A stretch of DNA of 64,000 nucleotides from Wocania ichthyoenteri Th78 (GCF_000789235.1 NZ_KN525716.1:2710100-2774099), one strand, 5' to 3'; counted from the stretch's first letter, positions 37,015 to 46,815 are shown. The notes: generated from the sequence alone by a model not told the origin. A program made the numbers and translations.

Positions 37015-38181
37015 ATGAACTTTAACTTTCTCTCTCCTGTTTCAGATTTGGTGTTGGCACATAATGAGTTGCTTTCATCGCAGGCTTTAGGGCGAAAACT
37101 TAGAATTCATTCCAATCAAAATGGTATCCCAGATTTAGAAGGTGTTAATATTGCTATTTTGGGTGTTTTAGAAAACAGAAACGATGTTAATTATATAGGA
37201 GAAGAGTTTCAGCTTAATGAAATTAGAAAATCACTTTATGCACTTTTTCCAGGTAGTTGGAATACTACAGTTGCAGATTTAGGCAATATTAATAAAGGCG
37301 AAAGTGTAGAGGATACTTATTTTGCTTTAAAAGAAGCCATTACCATATTAGTTAAAAAAAATATTATACCACTTATTTTAGGTGGCTCACAAGATTTAAC
37401 CTATGCGAATTATAGAGCTTATGATGCTTTAATACCCATGGTTAATATTGTAAATGTAGATAGCAAATTCGATTTAGGAGATTCTGCAAAACCCATAAAG
37501 AATAATAGCTTTGTTGGGAAAATTATTTTAGATGAGCCTTATAATCTATTTAATTACGCAACTATAGGTTATCAAACGTATTTTAATTCGCAAGAAGAAA
37601 TAGATTTAATGGATAAGCTCTATTTTGAATCTTACAGGTTGGGGCAAGTTTCAAAAGATATAACCATTGTTGAACCTGTTTTACGAGATGCCAATATTGT
37701 AAGTATCGATTTAAGTTCGGTAAAAGCATCAGCACTTAGTTTAAATCAAAAGTATTCACCCAATGGTTTAGATGGAAAAGAAATTTGTGCCATAGCGCGT
37801 TATGCAGGGATAAGTAATAAGGTGTCTTCGTTTGGAATTTACGAGTATAAACCATCCAAGGATGATGAAATTACATCGATGCTAATCGCTCAAATGATTT
37901 GGTATTTTATTGAAGGTGTAAATTTTAGAGTAAAAGATGATGATTTTTTAGATGAAAAAAACTATCAAAAATTCATTACTTTAGTAGACGACCAAGAATT
38001 GATATTTTACAAGAGTATAAAAACAGGTAGATGGTGGATTGAGATTCCTTTTTTGTCAGAAGTCAATAATAAATTAAAAAGGCATACGTTATTACCTTGC
38101 ATGCATCAAGATTATTTAGATGCCTGTAAAAATAAGATACCAGATCGTTGGTATAAAGCATTTCAAAAGAATTGTGTCTAA
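37015..38181 (+). CDS. arginase/formimidoylglutamase-fold protein with degraded metal site
   Basis: 388 residues of ureohydrolase fold. The three manganese-binding regions are recognisable but altered: GGSQDLT (123-129) has Gln126 for the His of GGxHx; NVDSKFDLG (147-155) keeps Asp149 and Asp153 but has Lys151 for the middle His; SIDLSSVKAS (230-239) keeps Asp232 but has Ser234 for the next Asp. Three of six ligands are missing, so catalysis is doubtful and a scaffold or regulatory role is likely. It follows topA by 3 bases and precedes gldK by 157 bases, a placement I recall from other flavobacteria. Confidence 0.8.
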   Translation: MNFNFLSPVSDLVLAHNELLSSQALGRKLRIHSNQNGIPDLEGVNIAILGVLENRNDVNYIGEEFQLNEIRKSLYALFPGSWNTTVADLGNINKGESVEDTYFALKEAITILVKKNIIPLILGGSQDLTYANYRAYDALIPMVNIVNVDSKFDLGDSAKPIKNNSFVGKIILDEPYNLFNYATIGYQTYFNSQEEIDLMDKLYFESYRLGQVSKDITIVEPVLRDANIVSIDLSSVKASALSLNQKYSPNGLDGKEICAIARYAGISNKVSSFGIYEYKPSKDDEITSMLIAQMIWYFIEGVNFRVKDDDFLDEKNYQKFITLVDDQELIFYKSIKTGRWWIEIPFLSEVNNKLKRHTLLPCMHQDYLDACKNKIPDRWYKAFQKNCV

Positions 38182-38264
38182 TATGCAAAGCATGGTCGAA
38201 TAGTCGATTTCATCGGTAAAATGTATTTTTTTTACGATGAAATGTAATTTATTTGTAAAAAAAG

Positions 38265-38295
38265 TTGTTTTTTAAAAAATATATAAATATGTTTA
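38265..38295 (+). promoter_or_regulatory. candidate promoter of the gldKLMN operon
   Basis: TTG at 38265-38267 and TATGTTTA at 38288-38295 with a 20-base spacer fit the TTG/TAnnTTTG pattern with one mismatch, 42 bases before the gldK start. Confidence 0.5.
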
Positions 38296-38337
38296 CGCTC
38301 TCAAAATGAAGCTTAAATAATTAACCTCGAGTTTTCT

Positions 38338-39702
38338 ATGGATATGAAGAAGTTTATTTTATTAACCGCAGTATTAACATTATTAGCTAGTTGTGGCTCT
38401 AAAGATAGGGGAGAGCTAGTAGGTGTTAAAGGTAAAAAATGGCACCCAGAAAAGCCTTATGGAATGGAACTCATTCCTGGTGGCGCATTTATTATGGGTA
38501 AAGCCGATGATGATCTTGCCGGAATACACGATGCTCCCGCAAAAACAGTTACTGTTAGAGCACTATATATGGATGCAACAGAAATAACTAATAGTGAATA
38601 CAGACAGTTTGTTAATTGGGTAAGAGATTCTATAGTAAGAATGAAGCTTGCTGTTTTAGCAGACGAAGTTGGTAAAATTCCAGAGGATGGAGGTATTGGT
38701 GAGTTTGCTTTTAAAGATGCAGATACCGCTAATATGTCGGTTTACGAAAAATACATGTTCGAAAACTATACAGGTTTAGGACCAACAGGTTATGAGGGTA
38801 GAAAAATAAATCATGATGTGGATTTAATTTTTGATACTGATGAATATCCAGATGAGTATTATACTGAAGTTATGGATACAATGTATTTACCATTAGAAGA
38901 ATCGTATAATGGGCAACGTACTTGGGATGTAAAAAAGTTTAAGTTCCAATTCAGTCACATGGATATCCAAGAGGCTGCTAGAGATAGAGGTATAAAACGT
39001 AAAGATGTTATTATTAAGGAAGAAGTAGAAGTATACCCAGATACAACAGTTTGGATTAGAGATTTTGCTTATTCTTATAACGAACCAATGCACAACGATT
39101 ATTTTTGGCATGATGCGTACAGCGAATATCCAGTTGTAGGTTTAACTTGGAAACAAGCTAAAGCATTTTGCGAATGGAGGACTATAAATAAAAATTCGTA
39201 TCAAAAATCTAAAAAAGCAGCATTTGTAAATAGATTCAGATTACCATCTGAAGCAGAATGGGAGTATGCCGCAAGAGGGGGGCTGCAAGCAGCAACGTAC
39301 CCTTGGGGAGGTCCTTATACGAAAAGCGATAGAGGTTGTTTTATGGCAAACTTTAAACCCGTTCGTGGAGATTACGCCGCAGATCAAGCATTATACACTG
39401 TAGAGGCAAAATCTTATGAGCCTAACGATTATAACTTATATAATATGGCTGGTAATGTTTCAGAATGGGTAAATGCATCTTACGATCCAAATTCTTACGA
39501 ATACACATCAACAATTAATCCAAGTGTAAACGATAACAACAATCAACGTAAAGTTGTAAGAGGTGGTTCTTGGAAAGATGTCGCTTACTATTTACAAGTA
39601 AGTACAAGAGATTATGAGTATGCAGATTCTGCAAGAAGTTATATAGGTTTCAGAACAGTACAAGATTACATGGGGACACAGGTAACAGGTAAAAAACCTT
39701 AA
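38338..39702 (+). CDS. gldK: gliding motility / type IX secretion lipoprotein GldK
   Basis: 454 residues. Signal peptide with lipobox LLASC (Cys near residue 19), then a formylglycine-generating-enzyme-like fold (LIPGGAFIMG near 40, EITNSEYRQFVNWV near 80, FRLPSEAEWEYAARGG near 301, NMAGNVSEWV near 370, VVRGGSWKD near 403). GldK forms the outer-membrane-associated ring with GldN that supports type IX secretion. First gene of gldKLMN; an in-frame ATG two codons later (38344) is possible. Confidence 0.97.
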   Translation: MDMKKFILLTAVLTLLASCGSKDRGELVGVKGKKWHPEKPYGMELIPGGAFIMGKADDDLAGIHDAPAKTVTVRALYMDATEITNSEYRQFVNWVRDSIVRMKLAVLADEVGKIPEDGGIGEFAFKDADTANMSVYEKYMFENYTGLGPTGYEGRKINHDVDLIFDTDEYPDEYYTEVMDTMYLPLEESYNGQRTWDVKKFKFQFSHMDIQEAARDRGIKRKDVIIKEEVEVYPDTTVWIRDFAYSYNEPMHNDYFWHDAYSEYPVVGLTWKQAKAFCEWRTINKNSYQKSKKAAFVNRFRLPSEAEWEYAARGGLQAATYPWGGPYTKSDRGCFMANFKPVRGDYAADQALYTVEAKSYEPNDYNLYNMAGNVSEWVNASYDPNSYEYTSTINPSVNDNNNQRKVVRGGSWKDVAYYLQVSTRDYEYADSARSYIGFRTVQDYMGTQVTGKKP

Positions 39703-39790
39703 TAACAAATAAATTTTAATCAAATCAATAATAAATACTATTAATTAACCTACTTAAGTATTACTACTTAAAATTAAAAACCGAAAAATT

Positions 39791-40426
39791 ATGGCACAGT
39801 CAAAAGCAAGTAAAAGATTTATGAATATGGCTTACGGATTAGGAGCATCAATTGTAATTGTTGGAGCACTATTCAAAATTATTCACTTTGAAATTGGACC
39901 TTTAACAGGTAACGTTATGTTAACTTTAGGTCTTGTAACCGAAGCAATTATTTTTGCTATTTCAGCATTTGAACCTGTAGATAACGATTTAGATTGGTCG
40001 TTAGTTTACCCAGAATTAGCTGGAGGGCAATCAGATAAAAAAGAAAAAGAGAACCCACAAGGTTTATTATCTAAAAAATTAGATGAGTTATTAAAAGATG
40101 CTAAAATTGATGGCGAATTAATGGCAAGTTTAGGTGATAGCATTAAAAACTTTGAAGGTGCTGCAAAAAATATTTCTTCAACTGTAGATTCTGTTGAAGC
40201 TTCTAAAAAGTATGGCGAAGAATTAACATTAGCTGCTGCGCAAATGGAGTCTTTAAACAGTCTTTATAAAGTACAATTAGAAAGCATTAACAAACAAGCT
40301 ACTATTAATGAGGAGTCTGTAGAAAATGCCTCTAAATTAAAAGAGCAAATGCAATCTTTAGCATCTAACTTATCTTCATTAAATGGAGTATATGGAGGTA
40401 TGTTATCTGCAATGAATAAAAACTAA
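39791..40426 (+). CDS. gldL: gliding motility / type IX secretion motor protein GldL
   Basis: 211 residues. Two membrane helices (about 17-35 and 40-60) are followed by a cytoplasmic coiled coil. Glu51 in the second helix (GLVTEAIIFAIS) lies where the proton-channel Glu of GldL is expected. GldL, with GldM, forms the proton-driven motor of type IX secretion and gliding. Gap to gldK is 88 bases, to gldM 47 bases, same strand. Confidence 0.96.
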   Translation: MAQSKASKRFMNMAYGLGASIVIVGALFKIIHFEIGPLTGNVMLTLGLVTEAIIFAISAFEPVDNDLDWSLVYPELAGGQSDKKEKENPQGLLSKKLDELLKDAKIDGELMASLGDSIKNFEGAAKNISSTVDSVEASKKYGEELTLAAAQMESLNSLYKVQLESINKQATINEESVENASKLKEQMQSLASNLSSLNGVYGGMLSAMNKN

Positions 40427-40473
40427 TTAGTGGGTTAACCCAAATTATTAATTAACCAAAAACCTAATTAGAC

Positions 40474-42036
40474 ATGGCAGGAGGAAATTTATCACCACGA
40501 CAGAAAATGATTAATCTGATGTATTTAATATTTATAGCAATGCTAGCTTTAAATATGTCAAAAGAAGTGCTTTCAGCCTTCGGATTAATGAACGAAAAGC
40601 TTACTGAGTCAAATGAAGCAACAGCATTACGTAATGATAGCTTCATGGCAAACTTAGAACAAAAAGCTAGTGATCAAGCTGAGAAATACGCACCATTAAA
40701 ATCTAAGGCAGATCAAATTGATGCATTAGCTAAAAAGTTTGACACATATATGGAAGACTTAAAAAGCAAAATGACAGCTAAACTTGATGATCCAACTGAT
40801 TATGAGATTATGGACAAAGGTGATTATCTTGATGAAAACTTTTTTAAAGGCGATAAACTTAAGCCAGAAGGCGAAGAGTTTTTAGCGCAGATAGCATCTT
40901 TTAGAGATGGTGTTGCTAGTATTTTAGCTGATGAAAAAGGTATGGAATCTGTTATTAAAGATGTACAAACTAAATTTAGTACAGAAGACGTTCGTAATAG
41001 AGATAATGTTAAACAAAGTTGGTTAGATTATCATTATAAAGGATTTCCTTTAGTGGCATCATTAACTAAAATGACACAACTTCAAGCGGATGTTAAAACG
41101 ACTGAATCTGAGGTATTAGCTAACATGTTACAAGGAACACTTTCTAGCGAAGTATCTATGACCAACTATACTACATTAATGGAAACAACAAAATCTGCTT
41201 ATTTTAACGGTGAGCAATTTGATGGACAAATTGTGTTAGGTCGTAAAGATGCTTCTACTAAGCCTAGTAGAGTAGAATTAACTTTAGATGGTAGACCATT
41301 ATCTGAAAATCAATATGCTATTGAAGATGGTAAAGTGAAATTGAAGATAGGGACTGGTGGCGTTGGAGAACATAAAATTGAAGGTAAATTAATTTTTGCT
41401 CAAGATGGAGAAGAAATTGAAGTTCCAGTAAACTCATCATTCGCTACAGTTGCTAAACCAAATGCTGCAACCATTTCTGCAGATAAAATGAATGTAGTTT
41501 ATAGAGGTGTTAAAAACCCAATGACTATTTCTTTTGCTGGTATTCCAGATAACAAAGTAACAGCTAGTGCTCAAGGATTATCTAGAGGTTCTGGTAGTAG
41601 TTATGTAATGGATGCTACAAGAATTAAAGGAAGAGAAGTTACTATTAACGTAACTGGTACATTACCAGATGGAGGTAAAGTAAGTGATAATGCTAAATTC
41701 AGAATTAAAGATTTACCAAAACCAACAGGTACTGTAAGAGGTGAAGATGGTGCATTAAAAATGCAACGTAACAGTCTTGAAATATCTACTATTGGTGCTA
41801 AATTTGATGATTTCGATTTCGAGTTACCATTACGTGTTACAGGCTTTAAATTTAAAGTTCCTGGGCAACCCACAATAAATGTTAATGGAAACAAGTTAGA
41901 TAGTAGAGCAAAAGGTGCTTTACGTAAAGCTAAACGTGGTTCTGGAATTCAAATATTTGATATTGAAGCTAAAGCCGGTGGTGTTAGCGTGATACTTAAA
42001 AAAGTATCTCCAGTATTTGTTGAGCTTACAAACTAG
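40474..42036 (+). CDS. gldM: gliding motility / type IX secretion motor protein GldM
   Basis: 520 residues. One membrane helix (about 15-35, MINLMYLIFIAMLALNMSKEV) after the typical SPRQKMINLMYL start, then four periplasmic domains including the helical N-terminal domain and beta-sandwich domains (VAKPNAATISADKMNVVYRG, MRN-type KDLPKPTGTVRGEDG). GldM spans the periplasm and links the GldL motor to the GldK/GldN ring. It matches family length. Confidence 0.97.
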   Translation: MAGGNLSPRQKMINLMYLIFIAMLALNMSKEVLSAFGLMNEKLTESNEATALRNDSFMANLEQKASDQAEKYAPLKSKADQIDALAKKFDTYMEDLKSKMTAKLDDPTDYEIMDKGDYLDENFFKGDKLKPEGEEFLAQIASFRDGVASILADEKGMESVIKDVQTKFSTEDVRNRDNVKQSWLDYHYKGFPLVASLTKMTQLQADVKTTESEVLANMLQGTLSSEVSMTNYTTLMETTKSAYFNGEQFDGQIVLGRKDASTKPSRVELTLDGRPLSENQYAIEDGKVKLKIGTGGVGEHKIEGKLIFAQDGEEIEVPVNSSFATVAKPNAATISADKMNVVYRGVKNPMTISFAGIPDNKVTASAQGLSRGSGSSYVMDATRIKGREVTINVTGTLPDGGKVSDNAKFRIKDLPKPTGTVRGEDGALKMQRNSLEISTIGAKFDDFDFELPLRVTGFKFKVPGQPTINVNGNKLDSRAKGALRKAKRGSGIQIFDIEAKAGGVSVILKKVSPVFVELTN

Positions 42037-42077
42037 AATACATAGGGGTAACCCTAATAATTAAAAAAGTAAAAGAA

Positions 42078-42968
42078 ATGAACTTAAAAAGTTTTTTATT
42101 AACCGTAGTAACTGTTTTTACAGTGTCTGGTGTCTTTGCACAAGCAAATATATTGAATGCTAAAAGTCCAGACGAAATTGGAGTAAGAACAGAAGCGCAA
42201 AAAGCAGTCGATAACGACAAACCATTAGAATATGGTTATGTTGACGACAGAGATGTTCTTTTTTCTAAAATGGTTTGGGAAAAGATTGTTCTTGATGAGC
42301 GTTCTAACTTTCCGTTGTACTATCCTATAGATACTAATAATATTGGTAGTGATAGACGTTCGTTGTACGATGTACTTATGAAAAGCGTGAAAGACGGTAA
42401 AATAAAACACATTTATGATGATTCGTATTTTACAACTAAAAGAACTTTAAAAGATATTGAAGCAGCTTTAACAATGAGGGATACTACAGAGTTAGGTATC
42501 GAGCAAATTAATGCTGGAGAAGAGCTATCTCCTGAGTATATTATCAGACGTGATATAGCTGCTGCCGATATTAAAGAATATCATATTAAAGGACTTTGGT
42601 ATTTTGATAAGCGTCAAGCTGAAATGAAATACAGATTATTAGGAATTGCACCAGTGGCACCCGATGTGAATTTTATCGATACAGACGAGCCAGATTTAGT
42701 GCCTCTTTTTTGGGTGTTTTTCCCAGATGCTAGAGAAGTATTGCACGAAGCAAAATCATTTAACAACGAGAATAGCTCCATTCCTTTTTCTTTCGATCAT
42801 ATATTGAATTCTAGACGTTTTCACGGCTATATTTATAAAGAAGAAAACGTTCAAGGCGATAGGAAAATTAGTGAATATGTGTCTGAAAATGCATTAATGC
42901 AATTATTAGAATCTGAACGAATTAAAGATAAAATTCGAGATTTCGAATTAGATATGTGGACGTATTAA
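42078..42968 (+). CDS. gldN: gliding motility / type IX secretion protein GldN
   Basis: 296 residues with signal peptide ending GVFAQ (about residue 21). Conserved body includes DVLFSKMVWEKIVLDERSNFPLYYPID and LVPLFWVFFPDAREVLHEAKSFNNEN. GldN (PorN) is a periplasmic ring component bound to GldK and GldM. Last gene of gldKLMN, closed by a strong terminator. Confidence 0.96.
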   Translation: MNLKSFLLTVVTVFTVSGVFAQANILNAKSPDEIGVRTEAQKAVDNDKPLEYGYVDDRDVLFSKMVWEKIVLDERSNFPLYYPIDTNNIGSDRRSLYDVLMKSVKDGKIKHIYDDSYFTTKRTLKDIEAALTMRDTTELGIEQINAGEELSPEYIIRRDIAAADIKEYHIKGLWYFDKRQAEMKYRLLGIAPVAPDVNFIDTDEPDLVPLFWVFFPDAREVLHEAKSFNNENSSIPFSFDHILNSRRFHGYIYKEENVQGDRKISEYVSENALMQLLESERIKDKIRDFELDMWTY

Positions 42969-42988
42969 GTCACATAAAATAAATATTA

Positions 42989-43023
42989 AAAAAAAGGCTG
43001 TCTGAAAAGACAGCCTTTTTTTG
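42989..43023 (+). terminator. intrinsic terminator of gldKLMN
   Basis: AAGGCTGTCT at 42994-43003 pairs with AGACAGCCTT at 43008-43017 around a short A-rich loop, with A run before and T run after. Confidence 0.92.
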
Positions 43024-43155
43024 TTCCTCCCCTTTTTAAGGGAAGGCGTCCGAAAGACAGAAGGGTTTTAATCCTCTTTTTTATCATTCCTGCCTTTTAA
43101 CTTCGCTCAAGATAAACTATGGAAGGAATCTATTTTCTGAGTATCTTCGCAACCA

Positions 43156-44202
43156 ATGCAAGTAGATTATATTATAGTTGGCATCGGTTTAGCAGGTATT
43201 AGTTTTTGCGAACAATTAAAAGCTAATAACAAAACATTTGTAGTTTTTGATAATCAATCGCAACAATCATCAATAGTTGCTGGGGGTTTGTATAATCCTG
43301 TAGTGTTAAAACGGTTTACATCGGTTTGGAAAAGTAAAGAGCAATTACAGATGGCACTACAGATGTATGCTAATTTAGAAAAAAAATTAAATGTAAAGTT
43401 AGATTATAAAATTCCTGTATATCGAAAGTTTGCATCGCTTGAAGAACAGAACGATTGGTTTACAGCTTCAGACAAACCACAACTTGCTGAGTATCTTTCT
43501 ACCAAAATTATAAAAAACGAAAATGATTTTATTGCTGCACCTTTTGGTTTTGGTGAAGTATTGCAAACAGGTAGAATTGATGTAAAATGTTTGATTGATG
43601 CTTGTAAAAACGAACTTTTAAAAGAGCACATATTTTTTGAAAATGTATTTGATTATAACCAAATTGAAGCTTTAGATGAAGGTATTCAATATAAAAACAT
43701 AAAATCTAAACATATCGTATTTGCTGAAGGTTTTGGTGTGGTTAAAAATCCGTTTTTTAATGTATTACCATTAGTACCAACAAAAGGGGAACTATTAATA
43801 ATTAAAGCACCAGATTTAAAAATTGATTTTGTATTAAAAGCTGGTGTGTTTTTAATTCCACTTGAAAACAATTTATATATTGTTGGTGCCACTTATGAAT
43901 GGGATGATACATCTAACAAAACTACAAGCAAAGCTAAAGAAGAACTTTCAACTAAACTTGAAAAGCTAATTAGTTGTCCGTTTAAAGTCGTTAATCAAGT
44001 TGCAGGAATACGGCCAACAGTTAAAGATAGACGCCCGTTAGTGGGGCAACATGCAACACATAAAAACATGTATGTACTAAACGGATTGGGTACGCGTGGT
44101 GTTATGATTGGACCTTATGTGGCAGAACAGCTTTATAATTTTATTGAAAACGATGTGCCTTTAGAAAATGAAGTTGATATTAAACGTTTTGATTTGCGTT
44201 AG
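43156..44202 (+). CDS. FAD-dependent oxidoreductase, D-amino-acid oxidase-like
   Basis: 348 residues. FAD-binding Rossmann motif GIGLAG near residue 8 (YIIVGIGLAGISFCEQL), a DAO-type fold, and a C-terminal dinucleotide contact (NGLGTRGVMIGPYVAEQL near 312). It oxidises an amine or 2-hydroxy compound; substrate unknown. The upstream TATCTTCG box (about 43140) is a possible promoter. Its stop codon TAG is contributed by the edge of repeat element A copy 2, so the last codons may be element-derived. Confidence 0.8.
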   Translation: MQVDYIIVGIGLAGISFCEQLKANNKTFVVFDNQSQQSSIVAGGLYNPVVLKRFTSVWKSKEQLQMALQMYANLEKKLNVKLDYKIPVYRKFASLEEQNDWFTASDKPQLAEYLSTKIIKNENDFIAAPFGFGEVLQTGRIDVKCLIDACKNELLKEHIFFENVFDYNQIEALDEGIQYKNIKSKHIVFAEGFGVVKNPFFNVLPLVPTKGELLIIKAPDLKIDFVLKAGVFLIPLENNLYIVGATYEWDDTSNKTTSKAKEELSTKLEKLISCPFKVVNQVAGIRPTVKDRRPLVGQHATHKNMYVLNGLGTRGVMIGPYVAEQLYNFIENDVPLENEVDIKRFDLR

Positions 44203-44310
44203 GGATTGAACGGTTCGACTGCGCTCACCGCAGGCTAAATGTTTGAGCTCGCCGACGAAAGGAGGAAGCAAGTAGTGAAAGCCCGACCTTTAGGTAACGC
44301 CCAAAAAATT
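44196..44310 (-). repeat. dispersed intergenic element A, copy 2
   Basis: Reverse-strand copy of the element at 14026-14136: on that strand it starts AATTTTTTGGGCGTTACC, contains GGTCGGGCTTTC and ends CAATCCCTAACGC. It fills the whole gap between two convergent genes and supplies parts of both stop codons. Includes the 14-bp TTCGACTGCGCTCA core at 44214-44227. Confidence 0.75.
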
Positions 44311-44692
44311 ATTCTTTAGCTAAATTTTTGTCGTAATGCATAAAAAAGTTAATCCAAATATTTCTAGAAAGCCTTAAAATTACAGGCATAAAAACAATTA
44401 GTGTACCTATTATTGAGATAAAGATAGTATGTATACCTGCATTAAAAACAAAAAACGAAATCACAAAAGCTGCGGTTGCAAAAGCAATACCAACAGGGTA
44501 ACTTACATACATGGAACCATAGAAAAAAGACGGTTCTATTTTATATTTTGTGCCACAATTTGAGCAGCTTTCGTTCATACTTAAAGCTTCAGACAGTATG
44601 TACGGATTCTTGTTTTTAAACATAGATTCTTCGTGACATTTTGGACAAACACCTTTGATAATACTGTATAATTTATTGCCTTTTTTAAACAT
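44309..44692 (-). CDS. DUF983 family membrane protein
   Basis: 127 residues. An N-terminal zinc-ribbon-like pair (GVCPKCHEESMF and CSNCGTKYKIEPSFFYG) precedes two membrane helices (about 60-82 and 86-108). This is the DUF983 layout. Function unknown; alphaproteobacterial members sit near cytochrome oxidase genes, but nothing here supports that. It is divergent from the ABC-F gene and convergent with the oxidoreductase gene; its stop overlaps repeat element A copy 2. Confidence 0.85.
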   Translation of the reverse strand: MFKKGNKLYSIIKGVCPKCHEESMFKNKNPYILSEALSMNESCSNCGTKYKIEPSFFYGSMYVSYPVGIAFATAAFVISFFVFNAGIHTIFISIIGTLIVFMPVILRLSRNIWINFFMHYDKNLAKE

Positions 44693-44703
44693 ATATTTTA
44701 ATG

Positions 44704-44711
44704 TACTTTTG
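44704..44711 (+). promoter_or_regulatory. promoter -7 box for the ABC-F gene
   Basis: TACTTTTG is a full match to TAnnTTTG, 135 bases before the ABC-F start; the leader would contain two small hairpins (44734-44753 and 44772-44795). Confidence 0.4.
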
Positions 44712-44771
44712 CATTCGCAATCGAAAAATTATTTCTCGGCTTTTCTGTCGAGACATGCTTTTAAAATTGTT

Positions 44772-44795
44772 ATTCTCACAAAGGCGAGAATCTAG
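44772..44795. repeat. REP-like hairpin upstream of the ABC-F gene
   Basis: TTCTC and GAGAA flank ACAAAGGC and are followed by TCTAGAA. Similar to the copies in groSL. A separate TCTCG/CGAGA hairpin at 44734-44753 lies just before it. Confidence 0.5.
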
Positions 44796-44846
44796 AACAA
44801 AAATAAGCTTTAATAATAAAGTGTATATAACATAAGTTACATTTCT

Positions 44847-46757
44847 ATGATGAATATTCATAATTTATCGATTTCATTTCAAGGCGAATACTTGTTTGAA
44901 GACATTACTTTTAAACTTGGTAATGGCGACAGGATAGGTCTTATTGGTAAAAATGGCGCAGGTAAATCGACGATGCTAAAAATTTTATCGAAAGAAATGG
45001 AGCCAGATTCTGGACAAATTGCAGCAGATAAAGAACTTAAAATTGGTTTTTTAAAACAAGATATAGATTTTGTATTAGGGCGAACAGTACTTGAAGAAGC
45101 GTACGAAGCGTTTACTGAAATTAAGCAGTTAGAGGCTAAAATGGAAGCTGTAAATACCCAAATGGTAGAGCGTACCGATTACGAGAGTGAAGGTTACCAT
45201 CAATTAATGGTTGATATAAACGAGCTTCAACACCAATACGAAATTCTAGGAGGATACAACTACCAAGGCGATACCGAAAAGATTTTGCAAGGACTTGGTT
45301 TTAAGCGCGAAGATTTTAATAAACTAACCGATACCTTTTCTGGCGGTTGGCGTATGCGTATTGAGCTAGCAAAATTATTGCTTCAAAATAATGATATCTT
45401 ACTTTTAGATGAACCAACAAACCATTTAGATATAGAATCTATTATTTGGCTTGAAGGATTTTTAAAAAATTATCCAGGAGCAGTGGTAATTGTATCACAC
45501 GATAAAATGTTTTTAGATAATGTAACCAATAGAACTATTGAAATTTCGTTGGGTAGAATTTACGATTACCCGAAACCGTACACCAAATATTTAGTCTTGC
45601 GTGAGGAATTAAGAACGCAACAATTGGCATCTCAAAAAAATCAGCAAAAACAAATTGAACAAACCGAAAAGCTTATTGAGAAATTTAGAGCAAAAGCCTC
45701 AAAAGCGACCATGGCGCAATCGCTTATAAAGAAGCTTGATAAAATTGATAGAATTGAAGTAGATGAAGATGATAATAGTGTGATGACGCTTAATTTTCCC
45801 GTATCTATAACTCCAGGTAAAGTAGTTGTAGAAGCTGAAGATATTTCGAAAAACTATGGCGATAATCAAGTTTTAAAGCACATTGATTTACTAATTGAAC
45901 GTGATAGTAAAACGGCATTTGTTGGGCAAAACGGACAAGGTAAATCGACACTTGCAAAAATTATTGTTGGCGATATTAAATATAATGGGCATTTAAAGTT
46001 GGGGCATAATGTACAGATTGGATATTTTGCTCAAAACCAAGCAGAGTATTTAGACGGAAATAAAACCGTGCACGATACGATGATTGATGCTGCAAACGAA
46101 ACTAATAGGAGTAAAGTGCGAGACATTTTAGGCTCATTTTTATTTAGAGGCGAAGAAGTTGATAAATATGTTCGTGTTTTATCTGGAGGAGAGCGTAATC
46201 GTTTAGCACTGGCTAAATTAATGCTACAACCATTTAATGTTTTAATCATGGATGAGCCCACAAATCACTTAGATATAAAATCTAAAAATGTTTTAAAAGA
46301 AGCCTTAAAGCGATTTGAAGGGACTTTAATTCTAGTATCGCACGATCGTGATTTTTTACAAGGGTTAACCAATAATGTTTATGAATTTAAAGATCATAAA
46401 ATAAGAGAATATTTAGGTGATATTGATTATTATTTAGACCAACGTAAAGTTGAAAGTTTACGTGAAGTTGAAAAACGAACTATTGTAAAAGAAACTCCTA
46501 AAGTAAAAAAGCAACAATCTTACGACGATCAGAAAAAGATAAAATCTTTAAATAATAAATTAAGCAATGTTGAGTCTAAAATTAATCAATTAGAACGGGA
46601 GATTAAAGCGATTGATGTATCACTCGAAATTAATTATGAGGAAGTAACATCTCAACCCAATTTCTTTGAAAATTATCAAAAAAAGAAATCCGATTTACAA
46701 GATTTTATGCAAAAATGGGAGAACATTCAGCTTGAAATCGAGCAGTTTGTCGATTAA
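44847..46757 (+). CDS. ABC-F family ATPase (ribosome-associated type)
   Basis: 636 residues with two ABC domains and no membrane segments. Walker A motifs are GKNGAGKST near residue 36 and GQNGQGKST near 360; the signatures are FSGGWRMRIELAKLL and LSGGERNRLALAKLM; Walker B LLLDEPTNHLD and LIMDEPTNHLD. A linker sits between the domains and a C-terminal coiled coil (about 560-636) resembles the Uup/ABC-F tail. These proteins act on ribosomes, in translation or antibiotic protection. Start ATG at 44847, or 44850. Confidence 0.9.
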   Translation: MMNIHNLSISFQGEYLFEDITFKLGNGDRIGLIGKNGAGKSTMLKILSKEMEPDSGQIAADKELKIGFLKQDIDFVLGRTVLEEAYEAFTEIKQLEAKMEAVNTQMVERTDYESEGYHQLMVDINELQHQYEILGGYNYQGDTEKILQGLGFKREDFNKLTDTFSGGWRMRIELAKLLLQNNDILLLDEPTNHLDIESIIWLEGFLKNYPGAVVIVSHDKMFLDNVTNRTIEISLGRIYDYPKPYTKYLVLREELRTQQLASQKNQQKQIEQTEKLIEKFRAKASKATMAQSLIKKLDKIDRIEVDEDDNSVMTLNFPVSITPGKVVVEAEDISKNYGDNQVLKHIDLLIERDSKTAFVGQNGQGKSTLAKIIVGDIKYNGHLKLGHNVQIGYFAQNQAEYLDGNKTVHDTMIDAANETNRSKVRDILGSFLFRGEEVDKYVRVLSGGERNRLALAKLMLQPFNVLIMDEPTNHLDIKSKNVLKEALKRFEGTLILVSHDRDFLQGLTNNVYEFKDHKIREYLGDIDYYLDQRKVESLREVEKRTIVKETPKVKKQQSYDDQKKIKSLNNKLSNVESKINQLEREIKAIDVSLEINYEEVTSQPNFFENYQKKKSDLQDFMQKWENIQLEIEQFVD

Positions 46758-46815
46758 GTATGTTAAAATTTAGTGTATTTCATCGAATAAAATAGTTTTT
46801 AGTCTAGTTATAGTC

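Noticed and set aside
43178-43195. TTGGCAT-N5-TAGCA sequence resembling a sigma-54 promoter
   Set aside because: It lies inside the coding region of the oxidoreductase (the FAD-binding motif), has a weaker match and no downstream gene start.
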